Part shown: piece by piece, positions 35,703 through 44,985 of the stretch
Position numbering within the stretch: the first letter of the stretch is position 1
Layout: every line of letters starts with the position of its first letter
Assembly (NCBI GenBank): GCA_902773925.1
Contig: CACYGI010000006.1
Location: 37,434 to 101,433 of the forward strand
Origin: an uncultured Bacteroidia bacterium
GTDB taxonomy: Bacteria > Bacteroidota > Bacteroidia > Bacteroidales > UBA932
DNA length: 64,000 nt
Reading direction: 5' to 3'
Notes under the pieces: generated by a model
What the model was told of the DNA's origin: nothing
The model's input: the letters and a program-made list of their open reading frames with translations, nothing else
Database searches by the model: none
Made by a program: the position numbers and the translations under genes

Positions 35703-35725
35703 ACCGTCCCAAAAATGGGACGATA
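35703..35725. repeat. Single REP-like hairpin (repeat C)
   Basis: ACCGTCCC and GGGACGATA around AAAAAT; one hairpin of the repeat C family lying upstream of the RAYT start. The left arm has one mismatch (C for T). The rest of 35594-35745 is AT-rich and holds nothing else that I can identify. Confidence 0.8.
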
Positions 35726-35745
35726 GTCACAGTGAACGGGAAAGT

Positions 35746-36276
35746 TTATCGTTTTATCTCTAATCTCAGGACTCGCATAGGACGGTCGGAACCGGCAAGG
35801 GATGCATCGACACAGGTCTCGCCGGTGGGGATGAAACCGCACTTCTCCATAACCCGGCCGCTGGCAGGGTTATCTATGAAGTGACTGCTGATCAGTGACG
35901 GGATATCCGTTGTCCGGCGGATATGGTCAATCATCAGACCAAGCGCCTCAGTGCAAATGCCCTGGTTCCAATAGGGTTTTCCCACCCAATAGCCTAACAG
36001 CGGCTCCCCCTCGCGAGACGGAAGATTGTTGCCCTCACAAGGCAGATAGCCTATTGCGCCGATGGCTTCGCCCGTCGCCTTGAGTTCTATCGCCCAAGTG
36101 GTATCATTGCGGAAAACGGTCTGGATCACTTCCAGACTTTCCTCTACTGACTTATGCGGCGGCCATCCTGCACACGGCCCCACATCCTGATCAGAAGCAT
36201 ATTTAAACAATGCTACGGCGTCACTTTCACACCAGGGACGGAGTACAATCCTTTCAGTTTCCATCATTAATTTCAT
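35746..36276 (-). CDS. GNAT family N-acetyltransferase (RimJ/RimL-like)
   Basis: 176 residues from the ATG at 36276. METERIVLRPWCESDAVALFKYASD is the start typical of RimJ/RimL-type or drug acetyltransferases; LLGYWVGKPYWNQGICTEALGLMIDHI holds the CoA-binding loop and NPASGRVMEKCGFIPTGE the C-terminal motif. A longer opening to 36558 would run into the alpha-2-macroglobulin gene and is rejected because the promoter box lies four bases before 36276. Substrate unknown. Confidence 0.88.
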   Translation of the reverse strand: MKLMMETERIVLRPWCESDAVALFKYASDQDVGPCAGWPPHKSVEESLEVIQTVFRNDTTWAIELKATGEAIGAIGYLPCEGNNLPSREGEPLLGYWVGKPYWNQGICTEALGLMIDHIRRTTDIPSLISSHFIDNPASGRVMEKCGFIPTGETCVDASLAGSDRPMRVLRLEIKR

Positions 36277-36280
36277 TTCA

Positions 36281-36288
36281 CAAAGATA
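36281..36288 (-). promoter_or_regulatory. -7 box of the GNAT gene
   Basis: Minus strand TATCTTTG, four bases ahead of the ATG at 36276: another predicted leaderless start. Confidence 0.65.
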
Positions 36289-36347
36289 CGCCCTCGCCGA
36301 CCAATTCCACAAGGGCGTTTTTTTGATTCCAGATACCGTCAATTCAC

Positions 36348-39300
36348 TCAGCGGACCACTTCCAGCGGGCCGGGGAAGCCTGCTACTGCGCGCCAGTGGG
36401 ATGCGTAGAGGGATTCGATGCTGACTGTCGGAGCCTTGAATACGCCGTCCAGGACGGCGAAGAAGGTCTCCGAGATGACGGTGCTTTCCTCCGGCCAGCT
36501 TTCGAACCAGTAGAGCGTCTGCGACTTCTGTACGTCGCGGTATCCGCCGAAATACCACGAATACGGTCCTGAGAGCTGGTCCACGGGACGCAGGGCAGCC
36601 TCACGGGGAGCGCTCAGGCATACGAAACTGCGGTTCTCCTGACTCCAGACACGGTACTCGGCGCGAATCTTGTCACCGCGGCTGATCACATCTCCATCGG
36701 CAATCTCCTCCCAGCCTGCAAGCGTAACTCCCGTCTCGCCGGTAGCGTTGCCTGAGACATAGGAACGGGACTTCTCACGAAGGAATCGCCGCTGGATGGT
36801 AAAGCCGTCGCCAGAGGGACGCACATCGGCAAATGGCATCTCTCCTTCGCCCCAGAGAGTGACGATACGCGTCTCAAGCACCTCGTCAGAGCCTCCCAGG
36901 ACAGCATCGATGGCATCCACGAAAGCCGGCTCGGAGGTCCACTGCTGCGTCTCGTTCTGAAGCATAAGCCACAGGCGGATGCCGTCGGCGACCACATCCG
37001 GACGAGGTTCGGAATATTTCCATTTGGCGAGAGCCTTAACCCCCTCCTCGCTCTGCGCGTAAGTCGAAAGCACCTCGCAGAGCAATGCGTGAGCATAAGC
37101 CTCGCCCTCCAGCAGACCGCGCCAGGGCATTACGGCATTGGGGTAATACCAGCCTCCGTCACGATGCGCGACTGCGTAGCCGAGCAGCGAAAGGACATCC
37201 GCGCGCTGCGAATTGGCAAGCTTGCGGCGGGTAAACCAATTGATACCCCAGGCCTTGGCCAGCTCGGTACCGCCAGGCAGCTGCGAGAGATTCTGCAGCG
37301 TACGGAGGCGGCGCGCCTTGGCAAGGATACGGCCTTCAAGTCCGCGTCCGTCACGTGAGGAAGGGACCAGCCAGGCCCTCAGATCCTTACAGGTCTGCCT
37401 GACCGCCTTCTTTGCGGCCTTGTCCGAAGGCATCTCGAACGGCACCTCAGGATAGAATGAACGAACATAGCCATACTGCTCGACGCTCAAGCCGCAGCGC
37501 CAGTACTCGATGGGCGTAACCATTGATTTGTCAAGCCAGCGGACGGTCGAACTCAGGTCAGGTATGTCATAGCCGCGGTTGCGCAGGCGGGCCATCCGCT
37601 CGAGCACCACCGCCGTGATGATGCGGTTGGACTGCAAACCTTCGAACCACGCGAAGCCGCCGTCATCATTGCGGCAGGCCAGAATCCGACGCATCAGCTG
37701 CGAAGGGTCGTTGCCCCTGCCCTCTGGTTCGCAGACGGGATTGAGAGTCGAAGAGAGGACCATCGAATAGTAGCTCTCGGTCAGCGAGAGCACATCCCGG
37801 CCACGAACCTCGACGTGCTCGGGCACAGCCTCACGGATCAGATCGATCAGCGATACGACCTCCGGCTCGCCCTGCGGCTGCACATTTACGAAACGGCTCC
37901 GCAATTCCTCAACGGCGGCATCAAGATCAGCCGCAGCAGGAAGTACCCTGGAATAGGCTTCCCGGATCTTCTGCTTATCGGGATAAAGCTCTATTTCAGC
38001 CTTGAGAGCATCGCCGAGTCCTTCATCCTCTTCGAATCGCGCCGTAATGGTCATCGCTTTTGCAAAAGTGCCGCGCGAATCAGCTCCGGGGACAGTAATC
38101 AGAATATCCTGCACGAAATGTCCTCCGGCGTCTATGGAGATGCGCGATTCAGTCCTGTCCAGAATCTTCGCGCCAAGACGGCGTTCGGTAAAAAGAGTAC
38201 CCGAAGCCTCACGCTCGAGGCTGTTGGATACGGTAAGGCTCAGGCGGCAGGTATCACCTTCAAACATATAGCGCGGCGGCTCCATCTGCAGCAGGATGGG
38301 CAGCGAGACGATAGTTTCTTCGCAGCAGACCGCATTGCGGAAATCCTTCGAGTGGGCAAACATCTGCACGTAGTAAGTCGAGAGCTTGTCAGAAGTACGG
38401 AATCTGAAGCTCAGCCGCCCGTCGCCGTCGGCGCGCAGCATCGGATAGAATGCCAGTGCAGTCTCCATTTTCTCGCGAAGAATGATCGGCTGCGCTGATT
38501 CTTCGTCCGAAGCGGACGATTTGGTCGCAGCGGCATCATTTACCATCTCCTTCCTGACCATAGATTCTTCGACAGAATAAAACGCCACCCCGTTTACGCT
38601 GCCGCCGAGGGCCCTGTACCTGAATCCGTCATCCGGCTCGCCGCCGATACCGGTCACGAAACCTGCGGAAGTTGAAGAATACAGGTAATCAACCGAGGGC
38701 AGCGCGGCCCGCAAAGCGTGCCACTTATTGGGCCGGATGGCATCGAGACTCTTGTCAAATATAGCCACGGCAACTTCAGCCCCGGGCTCGGTCCTGAGCG
38801 TAACGGTGTATTCGCTGCGCGGGCGAAGCGGGCCCCGAAGAGGCTCCATCTCCAGCGGCAGGACATCCTGATTCGTCTCGCGACGGAACGTATAGTCATA
38901 CTGCGAGCAGCTGTAGTCCTTAAATGAGAACAGGTTGACCGACAGAAGCGCCGGCATTTCTTCCAGGCATTTGAAAGAAATGGTCCTGAGCGAACTTTTC
39001 GCCCCGCGGCGGCCGTCAATCTTCACGTTATGCACGGCATATACGGCGCGGTCGGGCCCGTAGAGGGTCACCGCCCACCAGCGCGGACCGCAACAGCCGC
39101 CGATTGTGACATCGAACGTACCGTCCTCCGCGATGGTCTCCCCGTCCGCCATCACCAACAGACTCAGAGGCATATCGAGGACCGTTTCTCCGGGCTTGAG
39201 ACGAAGCAGGCAGAATTGCTGATCGGGGCGCAGGAACCATTTTTCGCGCCACTCATCGCCAGCCGAGATAACCTCGATGCGGTAGAGACCCGAAGGCAGG

Positions 39301-41630
39301 GAATGCATATCAAGCACATATTCCTGGCCGAGCGGAGTCTCGTAGCGCTTTATCTCGCGGCCCTGCCAGTCGCTCAGACTGAACTGCACGGTACCACGGA
39401 CACCGGGCCGCTCGGTATTGAACGTCAGACGGGCCTGATCTTCGACGAGTATCCGGCTCTGAGGCCCATCGAAGGAAGGAAGATCATCATCAGAGAGTTC
39501 TTCATTCTCATCGATATAGAAAAATCCGCGTTTGAGATCGGCGATATCAAGCGTCAGCGATACATTGCGGTTGACGTAGCAAGAGGCGTATTCTTCGCAG
39601 GTCTCTCCGCCGGTATCCACCACGCGTAACCTTATATAGTACTGGCCGTATTCACTTGGCACGAACTGCAGGCTGAAAGAGCCGTCGGCGGCCACCTCAA
39701 CAGGCATTTCTTCGTTGTAAATGAGACTCCATCGGCGGATCATTGCGCTGACCGAGGAGGGTGCCGTGGCGTGGCCTGAGTAGCGTACGATGCGGCCGCT
39801 GATACTGACAGTATCACCCGGCAGGTGCATCCGCTCGTCCCTGTCAAACTGGATCTCGAATGTGGGAAGTACTGCGTCCTCAACCCTCACGCTGCCCGAG
39901 GCCACATATCTGCCTTCGCTCTGGAGCGTGAGTCTGAACAGGCCCCGTCGGCCGCCTTCGGGCAGGACGAAAGAGCCTTCGGCGCTGCCCATTTCTCCCG
40001 TCAGGTGAGTCAATGAGCCGCACTCGTTGCCTTCGGGATCGGTTATCGTGACCGAAATGGTCGCAGAGGGTTCGATCCGGCGTTTCCCGACCAGCGTGCC
40101 GCGCCACGTGATCACTTTGTAGCGGACGGTATCGCCCGGATTGTATGCGCCCCGGTCGGTGAGCAGGCAGCCCATCAGCGGATCTTCGTCGCTGACCGAG
40201 CCGTATCTGCGGTACGATACATCTATGGGAGAGGACTGCATTAGCGTGCCGTCGGCAGCCTTCGAGGTCACATAGACGCGCCAGTTGCGGGTCTTTTTGC
40301 GGATCTGATCGCCCATTGAGTGCGGCAAAGGACAGAATCCTCCCGTGCCGAGGGTGTCCTGCCCTACTATTTGCTCGCCCTCGAGCAAATGGACGATCGC
40401 ACTGCTGAGCGGCTTGCCGCTGAGGCCCTCTGCCGCGTACAGGCAGATGCCGCGGCCGTCCTGGCGCTGCGAAAGGGCAATACGGTAGCGGCCGTAGCGG
40501 GTAACGGCTTCCGCATCTTCGCCGGTGGCCTTGATCAGGTATTCGCCATCATCGAGCGAAGGCAATGCAAGCCTCAGTGTGTCACGCACGTAGAATGACG
40601 CTGCGGCGTTATTCATCGTCCATTCGCGAAGCTGCTGCTCGCCCGCGCTATCGAAGAGCCGCAGGCTTACTTTCGCAAGGTTGCGAAGGCCGATATAGAG
40701 AGTGTCTGCCGCGATGCCAAGGGTTATGTCGCTGCCCTCGAGCGTCTTGAGCAATCTTTCGATATCATCGATGCGCGAGGCTATGTCTTTTTCCCTTCCG
40801 GTAAATGCGGCCCTTTGCTTTTCGAAAGAACGGCAGATGCCCTGCAGGGCTATGTAGCTTTGCTGCGACGCTTTTGTCTGTTCGAGTTCGTTGAATTGAA
40901 GCCTCAGCACCGCGGCTGCCGAGAACAGACCCGCGGCCGTCCCGCTGTAGAGTCGGGCCAGCGAATCCATCTTTGCCCGACGGCCTTTGTCGATGCTTAC
41001 TTTGGATACCACGTAATAGTCCAGTGCCGGTCGCTGGGGATAACGGTCCGCGATAGCCGCAGAGAGGGCTTTGTACACATCGTCTGCCTGAGGATTGAGG
41101 GCATTGAAACTGCGTCGTCCCATTAGCATCCAGAGGGCGTATTCGGCATCATCGGAGATATAGTCCGCGAGTGCTCCGCCAAGGTATGAGCCTATCTCGC
41201 TCCAGAGGCCGGGAGTGCGTCCGGCTGCAAGTTCGCTGCGGCGCTTTCCGACAAATTCGAGCATCTCTGATGAGTTGCTTCGGGTTATCTCGCGCATCCA
41301 CGCGAGGGTTACCATCGGGGAGTCGTACCGCTCTACTGAGGCCGTGACCTGGCTTCGGATACTGTCCCGCAGCTTCCAGTTGCGCGAGACGACTACGTCT
41401 ATCTTGAGGCGGCTGGCGCGGAAATAGTCGATGTCGAGACGGTCTTTTTCGGCCTTGGAGAGTATCTCGTCAAGTATCCGCTCCATCTCTGCGGGCCGGT
41501 CTGCCTTGGCTGCCTGTTCGTACTGGCGCCATTGCGAGGTAAGGACGAGGTCCGTTTCATCTGCTGCTGCGGTCACCGATATCGTGATGCACGCGACGAC
41601 CGCTTCGATATATGCGATAAGCCTTTTCAT
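36348..41630 (-). CDS. Large alpha-2-macroglobulin family protein
   Basis: 1760 residues with signal peptide MKRLIAYIEAVVACITISVTAAA. From about 490 on it has MG-type beta domains (YNPGDTVRYKVITWRG, LPGDTVSISGRIVRYSG), and the A2M core follows (KLSTYYVQMFAHSKDFRNAV, PRYMFEGDTCRLSLTVSN). The helical toroid region contains DDGGFAWFEGLQSNRIITAVVLERMARLRNRG. I find no CxEQ thioester motif in it, so it cannot covalently trap proteases in the classic way. Bacterial A2Ms guard the periplasm or surface against proteases; Bacteroidota have many thioester-less paralogues of unclear role. Apparently monocistronic. Confidence 0.88.
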   Translation of the reverse strand: MKRLIAYIEAVVACITISVTAAADETDLVLTSQWRQYEQAAKADRPAEMERILDEILSKAEKDRLDIDYFRASRLKIDVVVSRNWKLRDSIRSQVTASVERYDSPMVTLAWMREITRSNSSEMLEFVGKRRSELAAGRTPGLWSEIGSYLGGALADYISDDAEYALWMLMGRRSFNALNPQADDVYKALSAAIADRYPQRPALDYYVVSKVSIDKGRRAKMDSLARLYSGTAAGLFSAAAVLRLQFNELEQTKASQQSYIALQGICRSFEKQRAAFTGREKDIASRIDDIERLLKTLEGSDITLGIAADTLYIGLRNLAKVSLRLFDSAGEQQLREWTMNNAAASFYVRDTLRLALPSLDDGEYLIKATGEDAEAVTRYGRYRIALSQRQDGRGICLYAAEGLSGKPLSSAIVHLLEGEQIVGQDTLGTGGFCPLPHSMGDQIRKKTRNWRVYVTSKAADGTLMQSSPIDVSYRRYGSVSDEDPLMGCLLTDRGAYNPGDTVRYKVITWRGTLVGKRRIEPSATISVTITDPEGNECGSLTHLTGEMGSAEGSFVLPEGGRRGLFRLTLQSEGRYVASGSVRVEDAVLPTFEIQFDRDERMHLPGDTVSISGRIVRYSGHATAPSSVSAMIRRWSLIYNEEMPVEVAADGSFSLQFVPSEYGQYYIRLRVVDTGGETCEEYASCYVNRNVSLTLDIADLKRGFFYIDENEELSDDDLPSFDGPQSRILVEDQARLTFNTERPGVRGTVQFSLSDWQGREIKRYETPLGQEYVLDMHSLPSGLYRIEVISAGDEWREKWFLRPDQQFCLLRLKPGETVLDMPLSLLVMADGETIAEDGTFDVTIGGCCGPRWWAVTLYGPDRAVYAVHNVKIDGRRGAKSSLRTISFKCLEEMPALLSVNLFSFKDYSCSQYDYTFRRETNQDVLPLEMEPLRGPLRPRSEYTVTLRTEPGAEVAVAIFDKSLDAIRPNKWHALRAALPSVDYLYSSTSAGFVTGIGGEPDDGFRYRALGGSVNGVAFYSVEESMVRKEMVNDAAATKSSASDEESAQPIILREKMETALAFYPMLRADGDGRLSFRFRTSDKLSTYYVQMFAHSKDFRNAVCCEETIVSLPILLQMEPPRYMFEGDTCRLSLTVSNSLEREASGTLFTERRLGAKILDRTESRISIDAGGHFVQDILITVPGADSRGTFAKAMTITARFEEDEGLGDALKAEIELYPDKQKIREAYSRVLPAAADLDAAVEELRSRFVNVQPQGEPEVVSLIDLIREAVPEHVEVRGRDVLSLTESYYSMVLSSTLNPVCEPEGRGNDPSQLMRRILACRNDDGGFAWFEGLQSNRIITAVVLERMARLRNRGYDIPDLSSTVRWLDKSMVTPIEYWRCGLSVEQYGYVRSFYPEVPFEMPSDKAAKKAVRQTCKDLRAWLVPSSRDGRGLEGRILAKARRLRTLQNLSQLPGGTELAKAWGINWFTRRKLANSQRADVLSLLGYAVAHRDGGWYYPNAVMPWRGLLEGEAYAHALLCEVLSTYAQSEEGVKALAKWKYSEPRPDVVADGIRLWLMLQNETQQWTSEPAFVDAIDAVLGGSDEVLETRIVTLWGEGEMPFADVRPSGDGFTIQRRFLREKSRSYVSGNATGETGVTLAGWEEIADGDVISRGDKIRAEYRVWSQENRSFVCLSAPREAALRPVDQLSGPYSWYFGGYRDVQKSQTLYWFESWPEESTVISETFFAVLDGVFKAPTVSIESLYASHWRAVAGFPGPLEVVR

Positions 41631-41715
41631 ATGGCATTGAATTTTTCTTAAGCCTTTAATTCAATAATTGTTCCAACGGGCCGCCTCCGGCTTCGCCGCG
41701 AGGTCAGCCCCCATT

Positions 41716-41822
41716 GACCGCCGGCTCCGCCCTTCGCGCCTCGAAGTTATATTTTTGCACGCCTCGCGGCTTAGCAAATAATATAACTATCTCGGCTCCA
41801 CCAGGCCACGCGCAAGCCGGCT
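41716..41822 (+). repeat. Dispersed palindromic repeat A, copy 3
   Basis: GCCGGCTCCGC at the left end, arms GTTATATT and AATATAAC around TTTGC...GCAAA, then GGCTCCACCAGGCCACGCG and GCCGGC. The ends are a few bases longer than in copy 1. It fills most of the gap between the outer-membrane receptor gene and the alpha-2-macroglobulin gene. Confidence 0.85.
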
Positions 41823-41825
41823 TGG

Positions 41826-44798
41826 TTATCTCCGGCCACCGAAGCCGCCGGGACCGCCGAAGCCGCCATAGCCGCCGCGACCGCCGCGCGCATTGCGGTT
41901 GTCATTGAAGCGGTAGGTGAATGAAAGGATGATGTAGCGGCCGAGGGTGTTGCTGACCGTCTCGCGATAATAAGCATCCTCGTCACGGACGGAGACCGAC
42001 TTTTCGAGGCCGAGTATGTCATAGGCGCGCAGCGAAATGATGCCCTTGCGCTTAAGCACTGTCTTGGATATCTGCGCCGTCCAGACCGTCTCGGAGGGCT
42101 GTGCCTTCTCGTAGTTCATATACCACTTGTACGTGATCTGGCTCTCGACGGTCAGGCCGAGGCGCTCCTGGGTCCAGTTGATGCGGCCCGACACCTGATT
42201 GTTGAAATGGGTCGTCACCTTCATCGTATCGGTCATCACGTACGTATTGTTCATCCGGGTGCGGCCGTTGACGACAGCTTCAAAATTGTCCGAACGGTAG
42301 GTCAGGCGCAACTGCTCGGTGACCGCGAATGAGTTGGTGATGCTGCGCAGGAAGTCCGGCGAGACATCTATGTCTTCGTAATCCTCGTTGAAGAGCACAT
42401 AATCGAATTCGCCGTCGCTGTAGTATTTGTTGGTATCAATCCTGCCGTTGCGTCCGGTATAGGACGAACGGTAGTTGTAGTTGAGCGATATCTGGTCGTA
42501 AATCTGGAACTTGGAACGCGCTATGGGCGAATTGATATAGGTCTGAAGGCTTCCCGAATAGGTATTGTGGCCGTTGAACGGCATCGAGTACTGCACACCG
42601 CCGTTGTCACGCCAGGTAGCGTTGACGATGGGGTCCTGGTTGGCCGTTCCGTTGAGCCGGACACTGATGGTCCGGTGAGCCTTGCGGTTGGTAAAACGGT
42701 AATCTGCCGTCAGACGGTGCTGGAAAGTGGGCTTCAGGTAAGGATTACCGAAGGATATGCGCAGAGGATTGGAATTGTCCGGGACCGGCATCAGCTGCGT
42801 CAGTGAAGGCTGCGACGAACTTCCGCGGTAGTTGATGCGGATATTGCTGGACGTGTTTATATCGTGGCGGAACATTGCCTGGGGCGCCCAGTTGGTCACG
42901 GTACGGTCGTAAGTGTCGGTGCGGCCGCGGCGCGTCGTCTCATTGTGCGTCTTTGTAGGCACGCCTGCGAAACCCAGCTGTATCTGGGTTTTCTTCTTCT
43001 GGTAGAGGAGACTTCCTCCGACGCGCTGCGTCAGCGAACGGTTGATGATGTTGTTGGAGTAAGTGATATCGTACTCCTCCCCTTCCGTATTATAATAGGG
43101 CTCGTGAAGGAACCTTTCGGGATCGAAAATGCCGCTGCGGTACGTATCCTTGACCGACTCGCTGAGGCGCCAGCTGATATTGTAGTTGGCCTGCAGGTAG
43201 AATCCGTTGCCGATAGGCTCCGTGTAGGTAAATCTGCCCGTGACCGAACGCGTATCGGCGGTGCGCGTGTACCGCTGGTTGACCAGCGAATCCAGATACT
43301 GCTCGCCTTCGTCGTATGAATACATCCGCGTCTGGGACTGGTTGTAGCCGTCGCTGCCGTTATGGCTCAGGTTATAATCCAGCCGGAATGTAAATGTACG
43401 TCCGGGAATCAATATCTTCTGGCGGAAAGTCAGGTGGCCTGCCGTCGAATAGTTCAAATTGCCGCCGATGCTGCTCCGAAAACCGGTATTGTCGAGCACC
43501 GTGCCCGTGGAATATGCCGACTGCGTCGAGAAATCCGTCCGCTCGTCGAACGTTCCCTTGCCGAAGTTGAATTCTGGCTCGAAGATGAGCGAGGTGTTTT
43601 TCGAGAAATCGTGCTTCATCCTGATGCCGATGCGGTGGCCCTGGGTGCGGGTGTCGTGCACGCCGTTGTTGTCCGTCTCCAGGTCGTATGCGTCGTAGTA
43701 GCGGCGCGTGAAGCTGCCGTTTTCGACATATTTGTCACCTAATGTATAGACATAGTTGGCCGAAAGTTCCATCTTGCCGCCGAACAGCATCCAGGTGCCG
43801 TTGGCGCCGGCCATCCAGGAGGTATTGATGCCGTTGCCAGTAACCTGGGCATTGCGCATCCCCGCCATCGCGTTGGCAGTATTGTCGGTCGCGCCCTGGT
43901 TGTTGGTATTGTTGCCGCTGAGGATCGCCGCGAGCTGGTTGTTCTGCGTAAACTTTCCCACGAATGCATTGCCGAAGTAGCGCCAGTCGTCGATTACCGC
44001 ACCCAGCTCGGACGTCTGGCCGCCGCTCGGGATGTCGTGTCCGCCGGCCACCGTGGCATTGGCGAACAGACCGCGCATGCGGCCGGGATTGAAACTCAGG
44101 TCGATGACCGTCTCACGTTCGCCGTCATCGATGCCGGTAAATTCGGCCTGCTCGGACTTCTTTTCGATGAGCTTGATCTTGTTGATGACCTTGGCCGGGA
44201 TATTCTGCGAGGCGATCTTCGGATCGTTGAGGAAGAATGTCTTGCCGTCGATGGTTATCTTCTTGATGGTCTCGCCGTTGATGGTGATCTTGCCGTCATC
44301 GTCCACCTCGACGCCCGGGAGCTTTTTGATAAGGTCCACGAGCATATCTGTATCATTGGACTTGAAGTAGTTGGCGCTGTATTCGAGGGTGTCCTGCTTG
44401 ACCTCGACCGGGTTCAGGTCCGCTGATATACGGGCGGCATCGAGCGTCTCGCTGTCCACCTGCATGCGTTCCACGCCGAGGACGAGGTTTTCATTTAGCT
44501 CCTTCTCGAGGGTCCACGGCTTGTACCCGAGCAGCTCGGCCTTTATAATATATGTACCGGGGTTGATGTTACCTATTTCTACGAATCCTTCAGAGTTGGA
44601 AAGCGAATAATACGCCGGCTTGTCAGCGCCTTTTTTGGTGAGCGAGATGGTGGCGAATCCGACCGGCTCGTTGGTGCCGGCCTCCTGCAGCGTTACGCTG
44701 AATTTCAATTTGCCGCGCTGCGCGGACGCATCCCAAACGGTCGGCAGCAGCAATGCCAGGCATAATATCAGACGAAAAAAACTGCAGGCTCGGTTCAT
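41826..44798 (-). CDS. Outer-membrane beta-barrel receptor (TonB-receptor-like, OMP_b-brl_3 type)
   Basis: 990 residues. Signal peptide (MNRACSFFRLILCLALLLPTVWDASAQ), a carboxypeptidase-regulatory-like domain (KFSVTLQEAGTNEPVGFATISL, 31-110), a plug-like domain (DLIKKLPGVEVDDDGKITINGETIKKITIDGKTFF) and a long barrel. The plug sequence is that of the Bacteroidota outer membrane beta-barrel family and not of SusC. It ends in an unusual Gly/Arg tail (NARGGRGGYGGFGGPGG...) after the last strand ILSFTYRFND. No TonB box or SusD partner is seen. A promoter TATATTTG lies about 86 bases upstream. Confidence 0.88.
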   Translation of the reverse strand: MNRACSFFRLILCLALLLPTVWDASAQRGKLKFSVTLQEAGTNEPVGFATISLTKKGADKPAYYSLSNSEGFVEIGNINPGTYIIKAELLGYKPWTLEKELNENLVLGVERMQVDSETLDAARISADLNPVEVKQDTLEYSANYFKSNDTDMLVDLIKKLPGVEVDDDGKITINGETIKKITIDGKTFFLNDPKIASQNIPAKVINKIKLIEKKSEQAEFTGIDDGERETVIDLSFNPGRMRGLFANATVAGGHDIPSGGQTSELGAVIDDWRYFGNAFVGKFTQNNQLAAILSGNNTNNQGATDNTANAMAGMRNAQVTGNGINTSWMAGANGTWMLFGGKMELSANYVYTLGDKYVENGSFTRRYYDAYDLETDNNGVHDTRTQGHRIGIRMKHDFSKNTSLIFEPEFNFGKGTFDERTDFSTQSAYSTGTVLDNTGFRSSIGGNLNYSTAGHLTFRQKILIPGRTFTFRLDYNLSHNGSDGYNQSQTRMYSYDEGEQYLDSLVNQRYTRTADTRSVTGRFTYTEPIGNGFYLQANYNISWRLSESVKDTYRSGIFDPERFLHEPYYNTEGEEYDITYSNNIINRSLTQRVGGSLLYQKKKTQIQLGFAGVPTKTHNETTRRGRTDTYDRTVTNWAPQAMFRHDINTSSNIRINYRGSSSQPSLTQLMPVPDNSNPLRISFGNPYLKPTFQHRLTADYRFTNRKAHRTISVRLNGTANQDPIVNATWRDNGGVQYSMPFNGHNTYSGSLQTYINSPIARSKFQIYDQISLNYNYRSSYTGRNGRIDTNKYYSDGEFDYVLFNEDYEDIDVSPDFLRSITNSFAVTEQLRLTYRSDNFEAVVNGRTRMNNTYVMTDTMKVTTHFNNQVSGRINWTQERLGLTVESQITYKWYMNYEKAQPSETVWTAQISKTVLKRKGIISLRAYDILGLEKSVSVRDEDAYYRETVSNTLGRYIILSFTYRFNDNRNARGGRGGYGGFGGPGGFGGRR

Positions 44799-44883
44799 AG
44801 TGTCAGTACACTGTAATAGTTATCAGACTGCTCTTGCGGACGGAAGTTTAAACCGGCGCAAACAGATCTGTCAGTCGCTGGTG

Positions 44884-44912
44884 CAAATATAACACGTAAA
44901 AAATTAACTTTG
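44884..44912. promoter_or_regulatory. Divergent -7 boxes for the receptor (-) and Nudix-HD gene (+)
   Basis: Minus strand TATATTTG (complement of 44884-44891) and plus strand TAACTTTG at 44905-44912, 13 bases apart. Both genes have leaders of 70-80 bases, unlike most genes here. Confidence 0.65.
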
Positions 44913-44915
44913 CAT

Positions 44916-44977
44916 CGTTTAAACGAGTATAAACGTTTAAATTTTCAGTAGAAACGTTTAGAAACGCATAAAAACGG
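44916..44977 (+). repeat. 10-bp-phased AAACG array in the Nudix-HD leader
   Basis: AAACG starts at 44921, 44931, 44952, 44962 and 44972, that is every 10 bases with one gap. Two units extend to AAACGTTTA. The core AAACGTTT is palindromic and of the kind bound by LacI-family regulators. It occupies nearly the whole 5' leader between the -7 box and the ATG at 44986. Confidence 0.65.
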
Positions 44978-44985
44978 ATAGAGCG

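Noticed and set aside
36289..36326. CGCCCT...AGGGCG hairpin followed by seven T on the plus strand
   Set aside because: It has terminator shape for the plus strand, but no plus-strand gene precedes it, and on the minus strand the T-run is on the wrong side; the pairing may be incidental.
36277..36558. N-terminal extension of the GNAT protein
   Set aside because: It overlaps the alpha-2-macroglobulin coding region and is rich in Arg/Pro without GNAT similarity; the -7 box lies just before 36276.
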